Shown piece after piece: positions 48,960-57,747 of a stretch of 64,000 nucleotides of DNA. Position numbers and translations under genes: made by a program. The notes below the pieces were generated by a model, which saw only the letters and a list, made by a program, of their open reading frames with translations, was not told the origin of the DNA and searched no databases. Numbering within the stretch: the stretch's first letter is position 1; every line of letters starts with the position of its first letter. Source of the DNA: Burkholderia humptydooensis (GTDB lineage: Bacteria > Pseudomonadota > Gammaproteobacteria > Burkholderiales > Burkholderiaceae); contig NZ_CP013382.1 of the NCBI RefSeq assembly GCF_001513745.1, forward strand, positions 806,001 through 870,000, written 5' to 3'.

Positions 48960-49029
48960 ACAGTTTATATGCTGTAAGTTGAATTTACAAGGTTTGGGCT
49001 GTTTTTTATAAAAACAGCTTATATCCTGT
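48960..49029. promoter_or_regulatory. hipBA operator region with repeated palindromes
   Basis: ACAGTTTATATGCTGT (48960-48975) and ACAGCTTATATCCTGT (49014-49029) are two near-identical 16-bp sites of the form ACAG-N8-CTGT with TATA in the centre. Between and overlapping the second is a palindrome with perfect 9-bp arms (GCTGTTTTT and AAAAACAGC, 48998-49018). The tract is strikingly A/T-rich for this genome and is placed as a multi-site HipB operator. Confidence 0.78.
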
Positions 49030-49778
49030 ATTTTGCCGGGTGCGAACAGATCGCGCGACGGCGTGGGAGGGGCGATTTGCCGCGGCGTGGCTTGCGTGCC
49101 GAAGCGGCCGTCGGCGCGGCAACGTTTGCGTGCGCGCGGTTTTTCGTTTGCGTATGACGATTCGCGCATCGTCCCTGTTTTCAGGCGGTTCGGACCGCGC
49201 CGCGGCCGTCGGTTTCCCGTCAAAAATTGCGCCGGCCCATGCGCTTTTAAGCGGCGATGTCCCGTATAATTCGCAGCTTTTTGACAGTCTGACGATCGGC
49301 TCCATTCGGGCCTCGCATCAACGCCGGACACGGCGGGCGGCGATCGCGCGATCGAAATCGTCAGACCGAAAAACGGCAAGCCGACGATGCCGTTCCGGCG
49401 CGTCCGCGCGATCGCAGTGCCTGCGTTCGCGCCGCGCGCTCAGGAGGAATTTCCCGGCAGGGCGGCGCGCGCGGGGGATTTCCGCGCGCCGGCCGCAGCG
49501 TGGCATGACGGGGGCGTTGCCGTTCGGGGCGGGATGACGGCGCGCGGTCACGCACGCGAACAATCGACAGCCACAGGCCGTAAGCGGTCTGTCGGCCGGC
49601 AGGCCGCTCGCGCCTGCGCGGACGATTGCGCGCGACTCGATTTCGAGACAGTCAGCAGGCCAATCCAATGTTCGCCGACAACAGGCCAGGTTTTTCGCGG
49701 GGAAGCTACGGACATCGACGCACGGCAGTGCCAGTCGTCCGGCATCGAGGACGGTTTCGCCTCGGCGCGGCGGCGCCG
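49030..49778. other. Long leader/intergenic region upstream of bcsB
   Basis: About 750 bp without a supported gene. A perfect -10 hexamer TATAAT (49265-49270) stands in a short A/T-rich tract, with TTGACA at 49281-49286 just after it, not in -35 position for it. If TATAAT is the bcs promoter, the mRNA leader would be about 500 nt, long enough for leader-based control. I do not see a c-di-GMP riboswitch consensus. Open frames on both strands lack ribosome-binding sites. Confidence 0.5.
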
Positions 49779-52052
49779 ATGAAGCCGATTGCAACGTTTG
49801 CGTGCGCATTCGCGATCGCCGCCGCGCTCGTTCATCCTGTTCCATCGCTCGCCGCCGGCCAGGCCGGCGCGTCCGCGCCGCTTGCCGCCTCCGCGCCGCT
49901 CGTCATGCCGCTCGCCGCGACGGCGCCGTCGGGCATCGCCGGCGCCGCGATCCGCGTGCCGTTCGCGACGCTCGGCGCATACGAGCCGCTGCGCCTGCGC
50001 GGCAGCGATACCGCGCGAACCGTCAACGTCGGCGTGCGGCTCGACCGGATGGTCACGGCCGCGCGGCTGCGGCTCACGTATACGTATTCGCCGTCGCTCG
50101 TGTTCCCGGTGTCGCATCTGAAGGTGTCGATCAACGGCGAAGCGGTCGCGACGCTGCCGTTCGACAGCGCTCACGCGGGCCGCGCGATCACGCAGGAGAT
50201 CCCGCTCGATCCGCGCTACTTCGCCGATTTCAACCAGATCGAGCTGCGCCTCATCGCGCACTACACGCTCGATCATTGCGAGGACCCGGAGCATTCGGCG
50301 CTTTGGGCCGACGTGAGCCCGACGAGCGAATTGATCTTCGACGAGGCTTCGGTGCGGCTGCCGAACGATCTCGCGCTGCTGCCCGCGCCGTTCTTCGATC
50401 GCCGCGACAACAGCCGGCTGCGGCTGCCGTTCGTGCTGCCCGCGACGCCCGACGACGCGACGCTGCGCAGCGCGGGCGTGCTCGCATCGTGGTTCGGCGC
50501 GCTCGCCGATTACCGGCACGCGCGCTTTCCGGTGTCGTCGGCGCTGCCCGCGAGCGATCATGCGGTGGTCGTCGGCACGGCGGCCCGGTTGCCGGCGTCG
50601 CTCGCGCTGCCGCCGATCGACGGGCCGATGCTCGTCGTCGCCGACAATCCGGCCGCGCCCGACAAGAAGCTGCTCGTCGTCACGGGCCGCAGCGCGGCCG
50701 ACGTCGACGCCGCGACGAACGCGCTCGTGCTCGGCAACGCCGCGCTGTCCGGCCCGTGGGCGCGGGTGTCGCGCATCGACATCGGCGCGCCGCGCAAGCC
50801 CTACGATGCGCCGCGCTGGGTGCCGGTGAACCGGCCGGTGACGTTGCGCGAGCTCGTCGACAATCCGGCCGACCTGCAAGTGCGCGGCAGCGCGCCCGAT
50901 CCGATCCGCCTGAACCTGCGCGTGCCCGCCGATCTGCATTCGTGGGGCGGCTCGGGCGTGCCGCTCGCGCTGCACTATCGCTACACCGCGCCGACCGTGC
51001 GCAGCGATTCGATGCTCGCCGTCGAGATCAACGACCAGCTCGTGCAGTCGTACCGGCTCTCGCCGCGCAGCCAGGACGCGCGCGGCCGCGTGCAGTTGCC
51101 GCTCCTGTCCGGCGCGGACAGCCGCGCGACGAACGACGTCGACATCCCGGCGTTTCGCGTCGGCAGCGCGAACCAGTTGCAGTTGCGCTTCACGCTCGAT
51201 TCGGAGAAGACGGGGCTTTGCACGGGCGTCGCGAGCGAGCCGCAGCGCGCGGCGATCGATCCCGATTCGACGATCGATTTCTCGCGCTTCATCCATTACG
51301 CGATGCTGCCGAACCTCGCGTACTTCGCGAACAGCGGCTTTCCGTTCACGCGCTACGCGGATCTTTCGCAGACCGCGGTCGTGCTGCCGGAGCGGCCGTC
51401 GCCCGCCGAGCAGGAGGCGTATCTGACGATGCTCGGCCACATGGGGCAGTGGACCGGCTTTCCGGCGCTGCGCGTGCAACTCGCGCGGGCGGCCGATGCG
51501 CCGCGGATCGCGGACAAGGATCTGCTCGTGATCGACGGCGCGCCGCCTTACGCGCAACTGGCGAACTGGCGCGACGCGCTGCCCGTTGCGATCGGCGCGG
51601 CCGGCGGCGGTTTTTCGCGCGCGGCGTTCTCGGTGAAGGAGCGCTGGCGCGACGACGCGCGCTCGCCGTCCGGCGGCGCGCGCTTCGAGCAGAGCGGCAC
51701 GCTGGCCGCGCTGTTCGGCTTCGAGCGGCCGGGCAGCGACGGGCGCAGCGTCGTCGCGCTGACGGCGACCGATGCGCGCCATCTCGGCGATCTGCTCGAC
51801 GTGTTCGAAAAGCCCGGCCTCGTCGCGCAGTTGCAGGGCGACGTCGCGCTCGTGCGGGCGGGCGCCGTCGAGAGCCTGCGCGTCGGCGAGCCCTATCTCG
51901 TCGGCTACGTGCCGTGGTATGCGCGCGTGTGGACGGCGGTCGCGAAGCATCCGGCGCTGCTCGGCCTCGTCGGCGCGGCGGCCGGGCTGCTGCTCGCGCT
52001 CGGCGCGTTCGGCGCGCTGCAGCGGATCGCCGCGCGGCGGCGGGGGATCTGA
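49779..52052 (+). CDS. bcsB: BcsB, periplasmic/inner-membrane cellulose synthase subunit
   Basis: Predicted 757-residue BcsB that guides the glucan across the periplasm. The signal peptide (MKPIATFACAFAIAAALVHP, then VPSLAAG) supports the ATG at 49779; ATG 49668 would add 37 residues before it. The family core is seen as TYTYSPSLVFPVSHLKVSIN, FADFNQIELRLIAHYTLDHCE and NDVDIPAFRVGSANQLQLRF. The C-terminal membrane anchor is at about 725-748 (LLGLVGAAAGLLLALGAFGA). It is first in this operon, ahead of bcsA, reversed from the usual bcsA-bcsB order. Confidence 0.92.
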   Translation: MKPIATFACAFAIAAALVHPVPSLAAGQAGASAPLAASAPLVMPLAATAPSGIAGAAIRVPFATLGAYEPLRLRGSDTARTVNVGVRLDRMVTAARLRLTYTYSPSLVFPVSHLKVSINGEAVATLPFDSAHAGRAITQEIPLDPRYFADFNQIELRLIAHYTLDHCEDPEHSALWADVSPTSELIFDEASVRLPNDLALLPAPFFDRRDNSRLRLPFVLPATPDDATLRSAGVLASWFGALADYRHARFPVSSALPASDHAVVVGTAARLPASLALPPIDGPMLVVADNPAAPDKKLLVVTGRSAADVDAATNALVLGNAALSGPWARVSRIDIGAPRKPYDAPRWVPVNRPVTLRELVDNPADLQVRGSAPDPIRLNLRVPADLHSWGGSGVPLALHYRYTAPTVRSDSMLAVEINDQLVQSYRLSPRSQDARGRVQLPLLSGADSRATNDVDIPAFRVGSANQLQLRFTLDSEKTGLCTGVASEPQRAAIDPDSTIDFSRFIHYAMLPNLAYFANSGFPFTRYADLSQTAVVLPERPSPAEQEAYLTMLGHMGQWTGFPALRVQLARAADAPRIADKDLLVIDGAPPYAQLANWRDALPVAIGAAGGGFSRAAFSVKERWRDDARSPSGGARFEQSGTLAALFGFERPGSDGRSVVALTATDARHLGDLLDVFEKPGLVAQLQGDVALVRAGAVESLRVGEPYLVGYVPWYARVWTAVAKHPALLGLVGAAAGLLLALGAFGALQRIAARRRGI

Positions 52053-52056
52053 CGCG

Positions 52057-53466
52057 ATGGCGCGGCGGGCGGGGCGCGGCGGGCGCGAGGCGGGGGAGGC
52101 GCGAGAGATGCGACAGGCGCGGGCAGGCGCGGCGCAGCGGCGATCGTCGCGCGGGCGGCGGATGCTTGGGCGCGTGGCTGCGCGCGTCGTGGCGGCGGGC
52201 GTCGCGGTGGCGGCGCTCGCGGCGATGTCGGGAAGCGTCGCGTGGGCGGCGGAGCGGGCACGGGGCGATGACGAGCGGCTCGACGCTGGATTGCGCGACG
52301 CGGCGGGTGCGATCGCGGCGTCAGCATCGGCATCGATGTCGGCATCGCCGCCGGCGGAGCCAGCCCGCGCGTCCGCGGGCGCCGCCGCCTGCACGCCGTC
52401 CTGGCCGCGCTGGGCGCGCTTCAAGCGCGATTTCGTGTCGGCCGACGGTCGCGTGATCGACGTCGGCTCGGCCGACGAGCGGACCGTGTCCGAGGGGCAG
52501 GCGTACGGCCTCTTCTTCGCGCTCGTCGCGAACGACCGGCCGGCGTTCGACGCGCTGCTCCGCTGGACCGAGGACCACCTCGCGCAGGGCGACCTGGCCG
52601 CGCATCTGCCCGCGTGGCTGTGGGGCCGAGCGGCGGACGGCGCGTTGCGCGTGCTCGACGCGAACGCCGCATCCGACGCCGATCTGTGGATCGCGTACGC
52701 GCTGCTCGAAGCCGGGCGCCTGTGGCGCGAGCGCAGCTACACCGCGCGCGGCGCGCTGCTCGCGAAGCGCGTGCTCGACGACGAGACCGCGACGCTGCCG
52801 GGGCTCGGCCTCGTGCTGCTGCCCGGCCCGACGGGCTTTCGGCCGGCGCGCGACGCATGGCGGCTGAACCCGAGCTATTCGCCGCCGCAGGCGATTCGCG
52901 GGCTCGGCGCGCATCTGCCCGGCGACGCGCGCTGGGCGCGGCTCGCGGCGAGCGTCGGCCGCGTGCTGATCGACAGCGCGCCGCGCGGCTTCGCGCCGGA
53001 CTGGGCGCTGTACCGCCCGGACCACGGCTTCGAGCCGGACGCCGACACGCACGGGGCGAGCGCGTACAACGCGATTCGCGTCTATCTGTGGGCGGGCATG
53101 CTCGACGCGGACGACGCGCTCGCGCGGCCGCTCGCCGCGCATTTCGCGCCGTTCGCCGCGCACGTCGCCGCGCACGGCGCGCCGCCGGAGACGGTCGATG
53201 CGACGACGGGCGCAGCCGGCCCGCACGACGGCAACGCCGGGTTTTCCGCGGCGGCTGTGCCGTTTCTCGATGCGCGCGGCGAGCGCGCGCTCGCCGACGC
53301 GCAGGTCGCGCGCATCGCGCGGCTCGAACGCGAGACGGCGAGCGGCTACTACGCGAACGTGCTGACGCTGTTCGGGCTCGGCTGGCGCGACGGGCGTTAC
53401 CGGTTCGCGGCGGACGGCACGCTGCGGGTCCGATGGAGCGAGCCGTGCTCGATGCCTGCTCGTTGA
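52057..53466 (+). CDS. bcsZ: BcsZ, periplasmic endo-beta-1,4-glucanase (GH8)
   Basis: Predicted 469-residue family 8 glycoside hydrolase that trims cellulose during export. The signal sequence is internal to the chosen start (MLGRVAARVVAAGVAVAALA, then MSGSVAWA), so the true start may be the ATG at 52162. Catalytic signatures: RTVSEGQAYGLFFALVANDR (Glu general acid), ASDADLWIAYALLEAGRLW and YRPDHGFEPDADTHGASAYN. A Ser/Ala/Pro-rich linker precedes the catalytic domain. The end overlaps bcsC by 34 nt. Confidence 0.9.
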   Translation: MARRAGRGGREAGEAREMRQARAGAAQRRSSRGRRMLGRVAARVVAAGVAVAALAAMSGSVAWAAERARGDDERLDAGLRDAAGAIAASASASMSASPPAEPARASAGAAACTPSWPRWARFKRDFVSADGRVIDVGSADERTVSEGQAYGLFFALVANDRPAFDALLRWTEDHLAQGDLAAHLPAWLWGRAADGALRVLDANAASDADLWIAYALLEAGRLWRERSYTARGALLAKRVLDDETATLPGLGLVLLPGPTGFRPARDAWRLNPSYSPPQAIRGLGAHLPGDARWARLAASVGRVLIDSAPRGFAPDWALYRPDHGFEPDADTHGASAYNAIRVYLWAGMLDADDALARPLAAHFAPFAAHVAAHGAPPETVDATTGAAGPHDGNAGFSAAAVPFLDARGERALADAQVARIARLERETASGYYANVLTLFGLGWRDGRYRFAADGTLRVRWSEPCSMPAR

Positions 53467-56400
53467 AGGCGAAGCGGCTCGCGGCTCGCGCGCGATGCGG
53501 CGTGCGGTTCGCCGGGATGGCGACCGCCGCGGCACTCGCGGGCGTTGCTTCGATTGCCGTGTTCGCCGCGCCTCGCTTAGCGTTCGGCGCGGCGACGGAT
53601 GGTTTCGCCGTGGCGGCGGCGGGGCAATCGTTCGCTTCCGTTTTCGTTCCCGCAGGAGGGGAGCCGCGCGCATCCGGACGAGCCGTCTCGATGGCGAAGG
53701 CATTGTCGCCGCGGTTCTCGCCGGGCCCGCGCACGTCGTCGGACGCGATGTCCGTGCGGACCGAATCGACACCGCCCGGCGCGCCGCATCGGCACGCGCC
53801 GCTTGCCGCGATGCGCGCGCGCACGGCCGCGGCATCGTCGCCGTTCGCGCTGGCCGGCCCCGAGCCGGCCGCGCTTCGATCGATCGCGCCGCCGTATCCG
53901 ACGCCGGCTGCGCAAGCGCCGGCGATCCGCTTCGTGCCCACCTTGCCGCGCGGCGCGCCGGCGACGCCGCAGCCCGTCGCGACGCCGCACGCGCCCGACG
54001 CCGACGCCGCGCGCGAACTGTACGCGACCGCGCGCATGTGGGCGAACAAGCACCGCGACGACCTCGCGCGCGACGCGCTGCGCAAGGCGTTGCTGATCGC
54101 GCCGCGCGACCCGGCGCTGCTCGCCGGGCAGACGCGGGTCCTGCTGCGCGCCGGCGACGCGAAGGGCGCGCGCGCGTCGCTCGAACGCCTGAGGCAGGCG
54201 GCGCCCGGCGCGCTCGTGACGCGCCAGGTCGACGACGAATACCGCGTCGCGACGAGCGGCCGCGAGGAGATGGCGCAGATTCGCCTGCTCGCGCGCAGCG
54301 GGCGCGGCGACGAAGCGGCCCGCCGCATCGTCGCGCTGTTTCCGCACGGCGCGCCGGCGGGCTCGCTCGGCGCAGAGTATTACCAGATCGTCGCGAGCGC
54401 GCCCGACGGCCGCGCGCGCGCGATCGACGCGCTGCGCCGGACCGTCGCCGCCGATCCGGCGGACGTCGACGCGGCAACGGTGCTCGCGAAGCTGCTGAAC
54501 CAGCGCGGCGACACGCGCGCGCAGGCGAACCGGCTCGCGTGGTTGCTCGTCGCGCGGCCGGACACGGACCGGCGCGCGTCGCTCTCGCTGTGGCGCAGCG
54601 TGCTGCAGTCGGCGGGGCGCGATCCCGCGTATCTCGACGCATTCCGCGCGTATCTGACGTTCGTGCCCGACGACGACGAGTTCCGCGGCGACGCCGCCGC
54701 GCTCGAGCAGCAGCGCGACGCGCGGCTTCGCCTCGAACGCGATCCGGACTACATCGCGCAGCAGCGCGGCCTGCAGGCGCTCGCGCGCGGCGATCTCGCG
54801 GCCGCCGAGCCGCTTCTCGCGCGCGCCGCGGCCGCGCGCGCGGGCGACCCGGACGCGGTCGGCGGCCTCGGGCTGCTGCGTCTGCGGCAGGGCCGCCACG
54901 ACGAAGCGCGCGCGCTGTTCGTGCGCGCGGCCGCGCTCGCGCCGGACAATCGCGAGAAATGGACGAGCCTCGCGGGCACCGCGCGCTTCTGGGGCACGCT
55001 CGCGCAGGGCCGCGCGGCCGCCGCGCAAGGGCGGCCGGAGGACGCGGAGCGCGCCGCGCGCGCGGCGCTCGCGCTCGAGCCGGACAACGCCGACGCGAAG
55101 CTGCTGCTCGCCGATTCGCTGCTCGCGCGACGCGACTGGCGCGCGGCGGAGCCGCTGCTGCGCGCGCTGCTCTCCGCGCGCGCGCCGAGCGTGTCGGCCG
55201 CGCGCAGCATGCGCACGCTATACGAGGAAACCGGCCGCGCCGATGCGTTCGGGCCGCTCGTCGATGCGCTGCAAAGCCGTTTCGCCGCGGCCGACGATCG
55301 CGCGGCGCTCGCGCGGCTGCGCGCCGAGCTGCTCGCGCAGCAGGCGGACGCGCTCGCGGCGGCGGGCAAGCGCGGGCCGGCCGCGCAGCGCTACGAGGCG
55401 TCGCTGCGCATCGCGCCCGATGCGCCGTGGGCCCGCTTCGCGCTCGCGAGCCTGTATCGCGACATGGGTTTGCCGCAGCTCGGCCGCGCGGTGATGGACG
55501 AAGGGCTCGCGGCGTCGGACGCGGCCGACATGCGCTATGCGGCTGCGCTCTATCGCAACTCGCTCGACGACGTCGCGCTTGCGCAGGCCGTGTTCGCGAC
55601 GATTCCGGAGGCGAGCCGCACCGACGGGATGCGCGCGTTCGCGCGCAAGCTCGATGCCGAGGCGGCGCTCGCCGATGCGCGGGCCGCGCTCGCGCGCGAC
55701 GATCGCGCGGCGGCCGACGCCGCGCTCGACCGCGCGCAACGCGCCGCGCCCGACGATCCGGACCTGCTCGCGGCCGTCGGCGCGCAGTGGATCGACCTCG
55801 GCGAAGTCGAGCGCGGCCTCGCGCCGCTGCGCGACTGGATCGCCGCGCATCCGCGGCAGGCGGACGCCGGCGTGCGGCTGCGCTACGGCGATCTGCTCGG
55901 CGGCGCGCAGCGCGACGACGCGCTGGCCGCATGGCTTGCCGCGCTGCGCGACAGCGGCGCGCCGCTCGACGCCGCACACGCCGCGCGCCTCGAGGATCAG
56001 TCGCTGCGGCTCGTGCTGCGCGAAACCGACGACGCGCTCGATCGCAACGACTATGAGGCCGCCGGGCGCCTGCTCGATCGCGCGAGCCCGGCGGGCAAGG
56101 CCGATCGCCGCTATGCGCTCGAGGTGGCCGAGCTGGCGCGCGCGCAGGGCCGCTACGACGCCGCGCGCGCGGCGCTCGCGCCGGTGCTCGCGCGTGCGTC
56201 CGACGATGCCGACGCGCAGCTCGCGCTCGCGCGCATCCTCGACGACGACGGCGAGCACGCCCGCGCGCTCGCGCTCGTGCGCGACGTGCTCGCGCGCACG
56301 CCGCCCGACGACGTCGACACGCAACTGTCGGCGTTGCGCCGGCTGACCGCGCTGCGTCGCGCCCAGGAGGCGGCCGCGCTGGCCGACACGCTGCGCGCCG

Positions 56401-57737
56401 CGTATCCGGCGCGCGCCGACGTGACGGTCGCGGCCGGGCGGGTCGCGCAGGCGCTCGGCCGCTACGACGACGCGGCGTCGCTGTACCGGCAGTCGCTCGC
56501 GCAGGAGCGCGCGGCGGGCGCCGCGCCGCGACGCGACGGCGCGACGCCCGCGCAGGCCGCATGGGCCGACCTGCAGCAGCGGCGCGATCCCGAGATCGAA
56601 GCGGGCTGGCTGCCCGCGTACAAGTCCGGCGACGAGGGCGTCTCCGCGTATCGCGCGCATCAGGTGCCCGTCTATCTGCAGATCCCGTATCGCTACGACG
56701 GCCATGCGTTCGTTCATCTCGACGCGGTGCGGCTCGATGCGGGCACGCTCGACACGAGCGATCCGAAAGCTTACGCGCTCGGCACGTTCGCGACGCATCC
56801 GGCGCTCGCCGACGCGTCCGCCGCGCCAGGCGGTGCGCTGCGCCAGCGCGCGACGGGCGTCGGCGGCGGCATCGGCTACCGCAACGACGCGTGGCGCGTC
56901 GACGTCGGCACGACGCCGCTCGGCTTTCCGGTGCATTACGTCGTCGGCGGCGTGCGTTACCGGTTCGACGCGGGCCCGGCGAGCTTCTCCGTCAGCGCGT
57001 CGCGGCGGCCGGAGACGGGCAGCGTGCTGTCGTACGCGGGGCTGCGCGATCCATGGACGGGCGCGACGTGGGGCGGCGTGCGGCGCGACGGCGTCGGCAT
57101 GCATGCGTCCGCCGACATCGGCCGCGTGAACCTGTTCGCCGATCTCGCCGCCGCGCGGCTGACCGGGCGCAACGTCGCTGGCAACGCGGCCGTCACGCTG
57201 CGCACCGGATTCATGACGCCTGTCTATCGGCGCGCGGACATGCGCGTGAGCGCGGGGCTCGTCGGCAACGCGTGGCACTACGCGCAGAACCTGCGCTACT
57301 ACACGTACGGGCAGGGCGGCTACTACAGTCCGCAGCGCTACCTGTCGATCGGCATGCCGATCGAATGGGCGGGGCGGCGCGGCGCGTTTACGTGGGACGT
57401 GAGCGCGACGGTCGGCGTGTCGAACTCGTTCGAGCGCGATTCGCCGTATTTCCCGAACGGGCTGCCGGATTCGGCGCTCGTCAAGTCCGCGCAGGCGCTC
57501 GGCAACCCGGTGTTCTCGCGCAGCTCGACGCGCGGCGTGTCGTTCTGGTACGGGTTCGCGGGCGTCGCCGAGTATCGCGTGAACGGGCGGCTCGCAATCG
57601 GCGCGCGATTCGATGTCGACCACGCGCACGATTACGCGCCGAGCGCCGGGCTGCTGTACGTGCGCTACGCGTTCGACGCACGCAAGGACAGCGGCGGCTT
57701 CTCGCCGTCGCCGGTGCGACTCTATTCGAGCTACTGA
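53433..57737 (+). CDS. bcsC: BcsC, TPR scaffold and outer-membrane cellulose export porin
   Basis: Predicted 1434-residue protein. An N-terminal hydrophobic segment (about 35-52) serves as signal peptide, followed by a Pro/Ala/Ser-rich stretch to about 190. TPR repeats run from about 190 to 1000 (e.g. DDLARDALRKALLIAPRDPA, DDEARALFVRAAALAPDN-type units). The C-terminal 16-strand porin domain starts near 1085 (HQVPVYLQIPYRYDGHAF) and ends RKDSGGFSPSPVRLYSSY. Longer than E. coli BcsC (about 1150), mainly in the N-terminal linker and TPR region. ATG 53517 is an alternative start. Confidence 0.92.
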   Translation: MERAVLDACSLKAKRLAARARCGVRFAGMATAAALAGVASIAVFAAPRLAFGAATDGFAVAAAGQSFASVFVPAGGEPRASGRAVSMAKALSPRFSPGPRTSSDAMSVRTESTPPGAPHRHAPLAAMRARTAAASSPFALAGPEPAALRSIAPPYPTPAAQAPAIRFVPTLPRGAPATPQPVATPHAPDADAARELYATARMWANKHRDDLARDALRKALLIAPRDPALLAGQTRVLLRAGDAKGARASLERLRQAAPGALVTRQVDDEYRVATSGREEMAQIRLLARSGRGDEAARRIVALFPHGAPAGSLGAEYYQIVASAPDGRARAIDALRRTVAADPADVDAATVLAKLLNQRGDTRAQANRLAWLLVARPDTDRRASLSLWRSVLQSAGRDPAYLDAFRAYLTFVPDDDEFRGDAAALEQQRDARLRLERDPDYIAQQRGLQALARGDLAAAEPLLARAAAARAGDPDAVGGLGLLRLRQGRHDEARALFVRAAALAPDNREKWTSLAGTARFWGTLAQGRAAAAQGRPEDAERAARAALALEPDNADAKLLLADSLLARRDWRAAEPLLRALLSARAPSVSAARSMRTLYEETGRADAFGPLVDALQSRFAAADDRAALARLRAELLAQQADALAAAGKRGPAAQRYEASLRIAPDAPWARFALASLYRDMGLPQLGRAVMDEGLAASDAADMRYAAALYRNSLDDVALAQAVFATIPEASRTDGMRAFARKLDAEAALADARAALARDDRAAADAALDRAQRAAPDDPDLLAAVGAQWIDLGEVERGLAPLRDWIAAHPRQADAGVRLRYGDLLGGAQRDDALAAWLAALRDSGAPLDAAHAARLEDQSLRLVLRETDDALDRNDYEAAGRLLDRASPAGKADRRYALEVAELARAQGRYDAARAALAPVLARASDDADAQLALARILDDDGEHARALALVRDVLARTPPDDVDTQLSALRRLTALRRAQEAAALADTLRAAYPARADVTVAAGRVAQALGRYDDAASLYRQSLAQERAAGAAPRRDGATPAQAAWADLQQRRDPEIEAGWLPAYKSGDEGVSAYRAHQVPVYLQIPYRYDGHAFVHLDAVRLDAGTLDTSDPKAYALGTFATHPALADASAAPGGALRQRATGVGGGIGYRNDAWRVDVGTTPLGFPVHYVVGGVRYRFDAGPASFSVSASRRPETGSVLSYAGLRDPWTGATWGGVRRDGVGMHASADIGRVNLFADLAAARLTGRNVAGNAAVTLRTGFMTPVYRRADMRVSAGLVGNAWHYAQNLRYYTYGQGGYYSPQRYLSIGMPIEWAGRRGAFTWDVSATVGVSNSFERDSPYFPNGLPDSALVKSAQALGNPVFSRSSTRGVSFWYGFAGVAEYRVNGRLAIGARFDVDHAHDYAPSAGLLYVRYAFDARKDSGGFSPSPVRLYSSY

Positions 57738-57747
57738 CGGATGCGAC

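Noticed and set aside
49387..49845. Open frames on both strands upstream of bcsB
   Set aside because: No ribosome-binding site, Arg/Ala-rich composition, and the frame on each strand is typical of GC-rich noncoding DNA.
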